Source: Sphingobium sp. AP50
GTDB lineage: Bacteria; Pseudomonadota; Alphaproteobacteria; Sphingomonadales; Sphingomonadaceae
NCBI RefSeq assembly: GCF_900109095.1
Contig: NZ_FNYZ01000001.1
Location: 992,001 to 1,056,000 of the forward strand
Length of the DNA: 64,000 nt
Reading direction: 5' to 3'
Made by a program: the position numbers and the translations under genes
In this document: piece by piece, positions 46,744-55,319 of the stretch
How positions within the stretch are numbered: the stretch's first letter is position 1
How the letters are laid out: each line of letters starts with the position of its first letter
The notes under the pieces: generated by a model
Databases searched by the model: none
Seen by the model: only the letters and a program-made list of their open reading frames with translations
What the model was told of the DNA's origin: nothing

Positions 46744-49500
46744 ATGATGAAACCCCATTGGCTGTTGCTGACCGCCGGCATGCTGGCGCAATCCGTTTCC
46801 CTGACCGCGCAGACCGCGCCCGAAGCCTTTTTCAAGCAGAAGCCGGGCACGGATTATTATCTGGCCAATTATAGCGAATATGAAGCCTATCTGAAGAAGC
46901 TGGCCGGTGAGAGCGACCGGATGAAGCTGGTCGACATGGGCAAGACGGCAGAAGGGCGGACGCAATGGATGGCGATCGTGTCGTCCCCCGCCAATCTGGG
47001 CAAGCTGGATCATTATCGCGACATCGCGCAGAAACTGGCGCGCGCCAAGGGCGTGGACGAGAAGGAGGCGCAGCGCCTGTCGGCGGAGGGCAAGGCGATC
47101 GTCTGGATCGACGCGGGCATGCACGCGACCGAAACGGTGACGGCGCAGGGGCAGATTCAGGTGCTTCACCGGATGCTGACCCAGTCCGACCCGGAAACGA
47201 TGCGGATGCTGGACGATTGCATCATCCTGTTCGCGCAGGACAATCCGGACGGGATGGAGCTGGTCGCCAACTGGTATATGCGCCATGCCGATCCCAAGGC
47301 GCGGGAATTTGCGACGCTGCCCGTGCTGTACCAGAAATATATCGGCCATGATAATAACCGCGATAGCTATATGATGGCGATGCCGGAGACGGAAAATGTC
47401 AACCGGCAGCTGTTCCGCACATGGTATCCGCAGATCATCTACAACCAGCATCAGACCGGGCCGGAAGGCATGGTGGTGTTCGTCCCGCCTTTCCGCGATC
47501 CGTTCAATTTCAACTATGACCCGATCGTCATGTCGCAGCTCAACGAGGTCGGCTTTTCCATGCATTCCCGCCTGATCGCCGAGGGCAAGGCGGGATCGGG
47601 CACCCGCAGCGCGGCACGCTATTCCACCTGGCATAATGGCATGGAACGGTCGGTCGCCTATTTCCACAACAGCATCGGCCTGCTGACCGAGATTATCGGC
47701 AGCCCCACGCCCGCGAAGATCCCGCTGGTGCCCGGCACCCAGTTGCCGCGTGGCGACGAGATGATGCCGATCGCGCCGCGCGACTGGCATTTGCAGGATT
47801 CGCTCGACTATCAATGGACGCTCAACCGCGCCGTGATCGACTATGCATCGCGCAATCGGGAGCGGTTGCTGTTCAACGTCTGGCGGATGGGCATGAACAG
47901 CATAGAGAAGGGCAGCCGCGACAGCTGGACCGTGACGCCCGCCAAGGTCGACCGGCTGGTCAATGCTGCGCCGCTGAAGGTGGAGGGCAAGGACGAATAT
48001 AATCGTCCCATGGCCAGCGGACCGAAGAAGATCGATCCCAAACTCTATGGCATGCTGATGCAGCCGCCGGCGGAACGCGATCCGCGCGCCTATGTCATTC
48101 CCGCCGATCAGCCCGATCTGCCGACCGCCGTCACCTTCCTCAACGCGCTGATCAAGAATGGCGTCGATGTCGAGCGGGCCGACGCACCCTTCACGGCTGG
48201 GGGCAAAAGCTATGCCGCCGGTTCCTATATCGTGCGGACGGCGCAGGCCTATCGCCCGCATATATTGGACATGTTCGAGCCGCAGGATCATCCCCACGAC
48301 ACCGATTACCCCGGCGGTCCGCCCAAGGCGCCCTACGACATTACCGGCTATACGCTGGCCTATCAGATGGGGGTAAGGTTCGACCGCATCCTGGACCCGA
48401 TGCCCGAAGGCTTTGCCACCCTGTCCGAACCGCTGGCCCCGCCGCCCGGCCGGATCGAGGGGCAGGGCGATGCCGGCTGGATCGTCAGCCATGAGAGCAA
48501 TAACGGCTTCATCCTGACGAATCGCCTGCTCAAGGCCGGTATTCGCCCGGCCTGGGTGCGGCAGGCGACGAGCGTGAATGGCAAAGCGATGCAGCCCGGC
48601 GCGATCTGGATACCGGCGTCGGCACAGGCGAAGAGCATCGTCGCGAAGGCAACAAGCGAATTGGGGATCGTCGCGCAGGCGGTGGCGGCAAAGCCGCAGG
48701 GCGAAATGATCGCGCTGAAACCCATGCGGATCGGGCTGGTGGATCGCTATGGCGGGCTGATCACGGCGGGTTGGACGCGCTGGCTGCTGGAGCGGTTCGA
48801 ATTCCCGTTCGAGCAGGTTTTTCCGCAGCGACTGGACGCGGGCAATCTGGAGAAGGATTATGACGTCCTTCTGTTCGCCGACGACGCCCTGCCACCCGAA
48901 GGCGCATGGGGTTCCGACCGGCCGAGCCGCCAGCCGGAGCTGAACGACACGCCTACCCAATATCGCGCGATGCTGGGCAAGGTTACGGATGCCAAGACGG
49001 TGCCTGCCATCGCCGCCTTTGCCCGCAATGGCGGCAGCGTGGTGGCGATCGGCAGTTCGGCGCGCTTCGTCGACCTGTTTTCTACGCCGCTCAAGCCCGC
49101 CCTGACGCGGGAAGTGGATGGCGCGGCAAAGGCGCTGGATATCAAGAACTTCTATATCCCCGGCGCGATCCTGCGCGCGCGCGTCGACAATCGCCAGCCG
49201 CTGGCCTTTGGCCTGCCCGATCAGGTGGACGTCTTCTTCAATCAGGCGCAGAGCTTCACCCCGGTTGCTGGTGGTGCGGGCTATAAGAGCATATCCTGGT
49301 TCGACGGGCGTGATCTGCTGCGCAGCGGCTGGGCCGTGGGGCAGGAGAAGCTGGGGGGCACCATCGCCGTCGCGGATATCGATGTCGGCAAGGGGAAGCT
49401 GTTCGTCATGGCGCCCGAAGTGGCGCATCGCGCGCAGGCCTATGGAACGTTCAAATTCCTGTTCAACGCGCTGCTCTACGGGCCTTCAGCGAAGCCCTGA
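46744..49500 (+). CDS. Exported M14-family zinc carboxypeptidase
   Basis: A 918-residue protein with a signal peptide (HWLLLTAGMLAQSVSLTAQ) and an N-terminal M14 peptidase domain (about 45-330). Zinc ligands appear as the HxxE in DAGMHATETVTA and the later histidine in IIYNQHQTGPEG. GHDNNRDSY gives the substrate-binding Asn-Arg pair, and the catalytic glutamate is in GLLTEIIG. The C-terminal part of about 550 residues is unassigned, possibly a class I GATase-like accessory fold (RIGLVDRYGGLITAGWTR). GGAG lies 5 nt from the second ATG (46747), which may be the true start. It lies 44 nt downstream of the amidohydrolase, probably in one operon. Confidence 0.9.
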   Translation: MMKPHWLLLTAGMLAQSVSLTAQTAPEAFFKQKPGTDYYLANYSEYEAYLKKLAGESDRMKLVDMGKTAEGRTQWMAIVSSPANLGKLDHYRDIAQKLARAKGVDEKEAQRLSAEGKAIVWIDAGMHATETVTAQGQIQVLHRMLTQSDPETMRMLDDCIILFAQDNPDGMELVANWYMRHADPKAREFATLPVLYQKYIGHDNNRDSYMMAMPETENVNRQLFRTWYPQIIYNQHQTGPEGMVVFVPPFRDPFNFNYDPIVMSQLNEVGFSMHSRLIAEGKAGSGTRSAARYSTWHNGMERSVAYFHNSIGLLTEIIGSPTPAKIPLVPGTQLPRGDEMMPIAPRDWHLQDSLDYQWTLNRAVIDYASRNRERLLFNVWRMGMNSIEKGSRDSWTVTPAKVDRLVNAAPLKVEGKDEYNRPMASGPKKIDPKLYGMLMQPPAERDPRAYVIPADQPDLPTAVTFLNALIKNGVDVERADAPFTAGGKSYAAGSYIVRTAQAYRPHILDMFEPQDHPHDTDYPGGPPKAPYDITGYTLAYQMGVRFDRILDPMPEGFATLSEPLAPPPGRIEGQGDAGWIVSHESNNGFILTNRLLKAGIRPAWVRQATSVNGKAMQPGAIWIPASAQAKSIVAKATSELGIVAQAVAAKPQGEMIALKPMRIGLVDRYGGLITAGWTRWLLERFEFPFEQVFPQRLDAGNLEKDYDVLLFADDALPPEGAWGSDRPSRQPELNDTPTQYRAMLGKVTDAKTVPAIAAFARNGGSVVAIGSSARFVDLFSTPLKPALTREVDGAAKALDIKNFYIPGAILRARVDNRQPLAFGLPDQVDVFFNQAQSFTPVAGGAGYKSISWFDGRDLLRSGWAVGQEKLGGTIAVADIDVGKGKLFVMAPEVAHRAQAYGTFKFLFNALLYGPSAKP

Positions 49501-49501
49501 T

Positions 49502-50548
49502 TTAGGTCAGGCTCCGGCAGTCGGTCGAACCGGCTGCCGGAACGCGGGAAATGATGATCTTGCCATTTTGATGGCGCACCGTGGCCAGCCCCTGTTGCTC
49601 CAGCGCATGGGCCAGTCCTTCCACATTATTGAGGTCGAACACGCCGCTGATCGCGATCCGGGCGGCGTCCCGGTCGACCAGCAGGGCGTCGCCAGCATAG
49701 GGGTTCATCTGGCGGGCAACGTCGGTCAGGCAATGCGATGAAAAGATGATCTTGCCGTCGGTCCAGGCGGATTCCTGCATGATGTCGACCGGGGTCAGTT
49801 CGACCGAACCGGCATATTGCACCAGCTTCATGCCCGCGTTGAGCAGGGTCGTATGGCCGCCATGCCTGGCGGGCAACTGGGTGACGACGCGGACGATGCC
49901 TTCCGATATCATTACGCCCTCGCCCTTGGGCGAGAGGCTGACGTCGAAGGCGGTGCCGACGGCGGTGGCGGTCAGCCGACCGGCCGAGACGATGAAGGGG
50001 CGGCTTGCATCTTTGTGCACGGCGAAATGGGCGCGGCCATTTTGCAGCGTGACGCCGCGCTGATTGTCGGAATAGGCCAACCTGATGCTGCTGTCGCGAT
50101 CCAGCGTGATGCGCGATCCGTCCGGCAGGCGGATGGTGCGGCGGTCCTTGGCGCTGGTCAGAATCTGGGGATCATTTGCCACGGCCGCGATCTGCGCCTG
50201 CTCACTGGCGCCGGGCGTCGAGCCGCTCTTGCCGAACCAGACGACGGCAGAGGCGGACACCATCGCGACCAATCCAGCGGCGATGGCCCATTTGCCGGTG
50301 CCCGAACGCAGCCAGCTTTCACGCTTCGGCTGGGTCCGTTCGCGCATCTCGGCCAGCATCTGCTGGATTTCCGGGCTGTCCTGGGTCGATCCGGCGACAT
50401 CCCAGGCGGCGTACACATCTTCCATCGCCTTGCGATTTTCCGGCGCAGCCTCTTCCCATTCGTCCATTTCGGACTGCATGGCCGGAGAATCCCGACGCGA
50501 CAGCATGCGCGCCAGATATGCAGCGGCAACATCAAACCGATCAGCCAT
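49502..50548 (-). CDS. FecR-family anti-sigma regulator
   Basis: A 348-residue inner-membrane signal transducer. A cytoplasmic N-terminal DUF4880-like anti-sigma region (about 1-60, WEEAAPENRKAMEDVYAAWD) is followed by one membrane helix (about 86-106, WAIAAGLVAMVSASAVVWFG). The periplasmic FecR domain (about 135-235, RTIRLPDGSRITLDRDSSI, GRAHFAVHKDASRPF, GTAFDVSL) is followed by a C-terminal STN-like region (ISGVFDLNNVEGLAHALEQQ). It would hold the adjacent ECF sigma factor inactive until a TonB receptor with an STN domain engages it. It starts 17 nt after the sigma gene. Confidence 0.93.
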   Translation of the reverse strand: MADRFDVAAAYLARMLSRRDSPAMQSEMDEWEEAAPENRKAMEDVYAAWDVAGSTQDSPEIQQMLAEMRERTQPKRESWLRSGTGKWAIAAGLVAMVSASAVVWFGKSGSTPGASEQAQIAAVANDPQILTSAKDRRTIRLPDGSRITLDRDSSIRLAYSDNQRGVTLQNGRAHFAVHKDASRPFIVSAGRLTATAVGTAFDVSLSPKGEGVMISEGIVRVVTQLPARHGGHTTLLNAGMKLVQYAGSVELTPVDIMQESAWTDGKIIFSSHCLTDVARQMNPYAGDALLVDRDAARIAISGVFDLNNVEGLAHALEQQGLATVRHQNGKIIISRVPAAGSTDCRSLT

Positions 50549-50565
50549 GGTTGCGCCTTAACCTT

Positions 50566-51099
50566 TCACTTCGACATTCGCCGGGCGAGATGCGCTACCG
50601 CTTTTGCGATCTGCTTTTCAATACCACTGACCGAAAGGCCGACCCTGGCCGCAATTTCCGCATGGGACAAACCTTCGAACCGCTTCATCAGGAATATGTC
50701 CCGTGTTCGTTCGGGCAGTTCCTGCAACGCCGCCGCGACCCGCAATATCTCTTCTCTTGCAACTATGACGCGGTCTGGCGAACATTCCTCAACAGGATGA
50801 TCGCTTTCGGTCAGATTTTTTTGCATCTCGACCTTGCGAACGCTGTCGCGGCGGGCCTTGTCGCGCAGCACATTGGCGGCGGTGCGGAACAGATAGGCTT
50901 CCGGATTGTCGATCTGGTCGGTCGATCGCCGCGCCAGAATGCGCAGCATCACGTCCTGCACCAGATCGTCCACGATGTTCAGATTGCCGGTTTTCCGGAC
51001 GAAATAGCTGCGCAGGGCAGGGATGAACGGGATCAGGTCCCGCTGATGCAGCGGATGGGACGGAGCGAGACTTAATTGCGTACCGCGATACTGGTCCAT
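50566..51099 (-). CDS. ECF-family RNA polymerase sigma factor (FecI-like)
   Basis: A 177-residue extracytoplasmic-function sigma factor. Region 2 is visible in DDLVQDVMLRILARR and NPEAYLFRTAANVLRDKAR (about 45-85). Region 4 carries a helix-turn-helix, LPERTRDIFLMKRFEGLSHA then EIAARVGLSVSGIEKQIAKA (about 125-165). With fecR immediately downstream and an STN-TonB receptor gene upstream on the same strand, it completes a FecI/FecR/FecA-type surface-signalling set. Its targets are probably the receptor and the neighbouring hydrolase genes, which is inference. Confidence 0.94.
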   Translation of the reverse strand: MDQYRGTQLSLAPSHPLHQRDLIPFIPALRSYFVRKTGNLNIVDDLVQDVMLRILARRSTDQIDNPEAYLFRTAANVLRDKARRDSVRKVEMQKNLTESDHPVEECSPDRVIVAREEILRVAAALQELPERTRDIFLMKRFEGLSHAEIAARVGLSVSGIEKQIAKAVAHLARRMSK

Positions 51100-51179
51100 C
51101 GGATGCCTATTCCCCTGTCAAATAGCTCCGTTCCTCTCCACTTCCCCCTATTGGCCTGTCGGTATCCTGTCCGGCGATG

Positions 51180-53696
51180 TTACCATCGTCTTGTCCAGAT
51201 CAACGAAAATTCCCTTGGCCTGTAGCTGAACGTTTGACCCGCCCCGAATCCATTATTCAAAGCACGCAAATCTGCACGAACATTGAAAAGATTTTTGAGG
51301 GACACCGAAATGGACGCATCGCGCCAGTTATAGGCGGCGTCCGTGTTGAGCAGCAGGAAGCCCTTCGTCGCCAGATAATCCGGGTCGTTTCGGCTGAAGG
51401 TGGAATGGAATCCGGACTGATATTGCCAATGGGCTTTCGCAGTGATCGCGCGTCCGTCCTCCAGCGGCCAGCGCTGCATCAGGCTGAGGCTGGCGCGGAA
51501 GGTGGAGGCGAAGGGGATTGAATCGCCCTTTTCCACGACGCCCACGGCGGCGGCGGCCGGTGCTATCCGTTCGATCTGGCTCAGGATTATGCTGCTCGAC
51601 AGGCGGATGGTGGTGCGGTCGGATGGCGTGACCGTCATTTCCATTTCCGTGCCGGCGATCGCGGCGTTGCCGACATTGACGATATAGGCGTGGGACCGGT
51701 TTTCCGACAAAGCGCGATATTGCATGTCCTGCCAGACGTTGAGATAGCCCATCAGTGTGAAGGACAGGGCCGGGTTCCACCGCGCTTTCAGGCCGAATTC
51801 CGCGCCCAACAAGCTGTCCGCCTCAAATGTGCGCTGGTTGGGGACGAGGACCGAAGCCGTGTTCACCCCCGCCGGGCGGAAGCTGCGGGTCGCCTGCCAG
51901 TGCAGCGTCACATGATCGTCGACGGGCAGGTCCAGATGTGCGCGGGCATAGAGGCCCTGCGATCGCTTGACCGTCAACGGCCAGGAATCGATCGATCCGC
52001 TGATGATGTTGGGCACCAGTACGTCGTTGCGGGACGATACACGGTGCCAGTCATAACGCAGGCCGAGCGACGCCAGCCAGCCGCCGTCGCCATGATAGGC
52101 GACGTCGCCGAAAATCGCCGCCTGCGTCCGGCTGATAGCCATTTCGCGCAGGCCGAAATAGTCGGTTGGTGCGTCATCGTCCGTATAGACGGAGAGGCCG
52201 CTGCTGAAATGTTCCGACCGGTGGTCCAGCATCACCCCGGTAGTCCAGTCGATCGGGCCGCCGGGTCGGCTTTCCAGACGGACTTCCTGCGACATGCGGC
52301 GCAGGGTGATGGGAATGTGCAGCAGGGCCGGGGTCAGGCTTTCCACATGATTGGTGAAGGCGTCGACTTGCTGCGGGTCACACATAGCGCCGGTGCCGAG
52401 GGCGAAATAGCGCTGGCAGGCGGCCGGGTCCGACGCCTGAAGAAGGGTGGGATTGGTGCGGTCGAATTTGCGGTCGAGCTTCCAGCGATAATAAGCCGAT
52501 ATGCTGGTCAGGCGGACATGGTCCATCTGGTAGGCGGCCTTCAGCCGTCCCAGCAGGAAGTCATGGGTCGTCGGCGCCAGAAATTGCCGGTCCATATTAT
52601 AACGGCCCAGCGCGCGGCTCCAGGCGCCGCTGTCCGATATGCGCCGGTGCTGCCATGTCAGCAGCGCGGATATGTCGAGATCGGCATGGGGAGCATAGCG
52701 GGTGATGAGGCGGACGCCCTGCATCGCATCGCCATTCACATTGTCGTCGCCGGTGCGGATATTGTCGACGAAGCCGCCCTGCCGGTTAGCATAGCCGGTC
52801 AGCCGGATTGCGGCATTTTCACCGACCGGCGCATTGATCGTTCCCGCCAGCTGATATCCCGGATCACCGCCCTCCAGCAGCGAAAAGCCGAGTGTCGACT
52901 TGCCTTCCCATTTGCCGAGCTTGGCGGGTTCGGGCTCCACTTCCACCTCGCCGGCCAGCGCGCCGATGCCATGTTCGGTGTTGCGCGCGGTTCGCGCCGT
53001 GCTGACGCTATAGATGTCGACCAGCGCCAGATCCATGGTCGTGCGCGACGCATCGCTGCCGGTGCCGGAGGGGCCGGTGATGGCGACGTCACCGAAATAG
53101 ACGGCTGTCGTGGCCTCCCCCGCCATGCCGATGCCGCGGACGACAATGCCCTGCTGCCCCGCGCTGCCGGGCTGGGCGCTGGGACCGGCGCCATCATCCA
53201 GCAGGGCGTCGAGCGAAAAGCTGGCGGGGCGCAGTTGCATGTCGCCGGCAAAGGTCACGGGTTCGAATATATGGGGACCGATGACGACCAGCGCCTGCGG
53301 ATTGGGTGGCGCATCCACCGGTTCGGCGGGCGTTGCGGGGGGAGCCGCTTCCTCGCGCTCCGGCTCGATCGAGATGACGCCGTTGACGCTTTGCCGGAAA
53401 GTCAGGCCGGTCCCCCTGAGCAGGCGGCGCAGCGCGTCTTCAAATGTCAGATAGCCCTTGATCGGCGCGGACAGTTTACGGGTCAGGGGCGAGGGAGCGA
53501 AAATGACCTGTCGCCGTGTCTGCACGGCCAGTTGCTGGATCGCCTTTTCCAGTCGTTGCTGTGGGACGGATATATTGGCCGGTCCGCCCAATCCCGCCTT
53601 TGCCGGGCAGGATAAAGCGAGCAGGCCAAGCGATGCCGGGCCGATGATCCCGACATGCGCGAACGACTGTCTGAAAGTCCTTCCCCGCTCTGCCAA
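51180..53696 (-). CDS. TonB-dependent transducer receptor with STN domain
   Basis: An 838-residue outer-membrane receptor. There is no usable ATG; the TTG at 53696, with GGCAGG upstream, leads into a signal peptide (GIIGPASLGLLALSCPAKAG). A secretin/TonB short N-terminal domain follows (about 45-115: SVPQQRLEKAIQQLAVQTRR, SAPIKGYLTFEDALRRLL, GVISIEP), and then the plug (GIVVRGIGMAGEATTAVYFG) and a barrel ending FSYRPREFSLIWTRRW. The STN domain is the part that signals to FecR. The ORF extends far upstream, but that is antisense to the amidohydrolase gene and not real. It is divergent from that gene with a 177-nt gap. Confidence 0.88.
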   Translation of the reverse strand: MAERGRTFRQSFAHVGIIGPASLGLLALSCPAKAGLGGPANISVPQQRLEKAIQQLAVQTRRQVIFAPSPLTRKLSAPIKGYLTFEDALRRLLRGTGLTFRQSVNGVISIEPEREEAAPPATPAEPVDAPPNPQALVVIGPHIFEPVTFAGDMQLRPASFSLDALLDDGAGPSAQPGSAGQQGIVVRGIGMAGEATTAVYFGDVAITGPSGTGSDASRTTMDLALVDIYSVSTARTARNTEHGIGALAGEVEVEPEPAKLGKWEGKSTLGFSLLEGGDPGYQLAGTINAPVGENAAIRLTGYANRQGGFVDNIRTGDDNVNGDAMQGVRLITRYAPHADLDISALLTWQHRRISDSGAWSRALGRYNMDRQFLAPTTHDFLLGRLKAAYQMDHVRLTSISAYYRWKLDRKFDRTNPTLLQASDPAACQRYFALGTGAMCDPQQVDAFTNHVESLTPALLHIPITLRRMSQEVRLESRPGGPIDWTTGVMLDHRSEHFSSGLSVYTDDDAPTDYFGLREMAISRTQAAIFGDVAYHGDGGWLASLGLRYDWHRVSSRNDVLVPNIISGSIDSWPLTVKRSQGLYARAHLDLPVDDHVTLHWQATRSFRPAGVNTASVLVPNQRTFEADSLLGAEFGLKARWNPALSFTLMGYLNVWQDMQYRALSENRSHAYIVNVGNAAIAGTEMEMTVTPSDRTTIRLSSSIILSQIERIAPAAAAVGVVEKGDSIPFASTFRASLSLMQRWPLEDGRAITAKAHWQYQSGFHSTFSRNDPDYLATKGFLLLNTDAAYNWRDASISVSLKNLFNVRADLRALNNGFGAGQTFSYRPREFSLIWTRRW

Positions 53697-53873
53697 GATC
53701 GACCTGCCCCACCCCGCACGGTTCCTTTCCTCCACAACGGACGAAAGCGGCTTTTCCGGTATCCGCACGATCGGCTTTTCGACACAAAGTACGACAAAAT
53801 TCCATTTTATCGGGAGGCTGTCGGCCGGGCCTGCGTCTTTAGGGGCAGACAGGTTCAGACCGGGGGGCGTCAG

Positions 53874-55319
53874 GTGAAGAGGGACAGCATTCAGGATTTT
53901 GCGCGGCATAAGGCGCGTCGCGCCTTGCAGGGGGCAAAGCGCATGCTGCCGCTGGCTCTGCTGCTGGGCGGAACCGCGCTGGCGCAGGATTTCAACGACC
54001 GGCGCAAGGTGCAATATCCCGAACAGGTGACGGCCGACAATCCGCAACGGACCCCGGCCATTCCCCGCAAGCAGGGTTTCGACGGGACATTGGTGCTGAC
54101 CGGCGGGCGCATCTTCGATTCCGTGAAGAGCGCGGCCTATCCCGGATCGGTCGTGATCCAGCAGAACAAGATCGTGGCGGTGCTGCCGGCGGGTTCGACC
54201 GCCTGGCCGGCCGATGCGAAGATCGTCGACGTCACCGGCAAGACGGTGATGCCGGGCCTGATCGACATGCATGTCCATTCGACCTACCCGACCCCGGAAA
54301 CCCCGGCGGACATGACCGACAGCGAAGGCCATGCCACGCTGCGCGCGCTGCGCAGCCTGCAAATGCTGCTGGAAAACGGGATTACGTCGGTCCGCGACAT
54401 GAGCGGGCCGCTGAACGCGCCCTATATCATCAGCGAATGGCTGGAAAAGGATATGGCGCCCGGACCGCGTGTCTTTGCCGCCGGGCATATCATCACCGGC
54501 ACGGGCGGCCATGCCGCCGACCGGCCGCTGACCCCGATCCACAGCGCCGCCTATACGCGCGAAGCCAATGGCGCGGACGATTGGGTCAAGGCGGTGCGCG
54601 AAACCTACAAGATGGGCGCCAGCCATATCAAGATCGCCAGCCATTTCGCCCCGGACGAGGTGAAGGCCGCCGTGGCGGAGGCGCATCGGCTGGGCCTGAA
54701 GGTCACCTGCGATTGCGAGACCATCTATACCCAGATGGCGGTCGAGGCCGGGGTGGATTCGATCGAGCATCCGCTGCCGCGCACCGATGAGACGATCAAG
54801 CTGATGGCGCAGAAGGGGACGGCCTCCATCCCCACCATGCAGGTTTATCAGGGGCTGTTCGATTCGCGCGGCGTCTATGCGGGCACGGCATCGCGGCGCT
54901 TCTCCATGGCGGCGCAGGCCAATTATGATATCCTGAAGAAAATGATCGCCGCCGGGATCACCATCGGCGTCGGGACCGACAATATCGGCGGTTCCTTCTA
55001 TAACACGCCCAACATCTACATCGCCGACCTCAAATTCCTGCAAAAGGCGGGCTATTCCCCGGCCAAGGCGCTGATGGCGGCAACCCGCGTCAATGCCCAG
55101 ATCATGGATATGGGAGATAAGCTGGGCACGCTGGAGCCGGGCAAGCTGGCCGACGTCATCGTCGTGGCGGGCAATCCGGACCAGAATCTGGACGATCTGG
55201 CCAAGGTCGAGATGGTGGTGCGCAACGGCAATATCGTGATCAAGGACGGGCAGGTCTATATGCCCCGCCATGTCCCCGTGCCGCTGGCCAAGCCGTCGCC
55301 GCCCGAAACGCTGAAGTGA
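53874..55319 (+). CDS. Exported amidohydrolase (imidazolonepropionase/prolidase-like)
   Basis: A 481-residue metal-dependent hydrolase. The GTG at 53874 follows GGGGGG and gives an N-terminus with a basic n-region and hydrophobic core (MLPLALLLGGTALAQ). ATG 53943 is an alternative. Metal-site motifs are VMPGLIDMHVHSTYPTP (HxH), the lysine in SHIKIASHF, the histidine in DSIEHPLPR and the aspartate in GVGTDNIGGS, with the tail GTLEPGKLADVIVVAGNP. It is homologous to the CIA30-linked amidohydrolase at 44912 but has no C-terminal extension. The stop overlaps the next start (GTGA), so the esterase is translationally coupled. Confidence 0.89.
   Translation: MKRDSIQDFARHKARRALQGAKRMLPLALLLGGTALAQDFNDRRKVQYPEQVTADNPQRTPAIPRKQGFDGTLVLTGGRIFDSVKSAAYPGSVVIQQNKIVAVLPAGSTAWPADAKIVDVTGKTVMPGLIDMHVHSTYPTPETPADMTDSEGHATLRALRSLQMLLENGITSVRDMSGPLNAPYIISEWLEKDMAPGPRVFAAGHIITGTGGHAADRPLTPIHSAAYTREANGADDWVKAVRETYKMGASHIKIASHFAPDEVKAAVAEAHRLGLKVTCDCETIYTQMAVEAGVDSIEHPLPRTDETIKLMAQKGTASIPTMQVYQGLFDSRGVYAGTASRRFSMAAQANYDILKKMIAAGITIGVGTDNIGGSFYNTPNIYIADLKFLQKAGYSPAKALMAATRVNAQIMDMGDKLGTLEPGKLADVIVVAGNPDQNLDDLAKVEMVVRNGNIVIKDGQVYMPRHVPVPLAKPSPPETLK

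Noticed and set aside
46705-49428. 907-codon minus-strand frame opposite the M14 peptidase gene
   Set aside because: Shadow frame with His/Arg-rich nonsense composition; the plus-strand protein has a signal peptide and zinc motifs.
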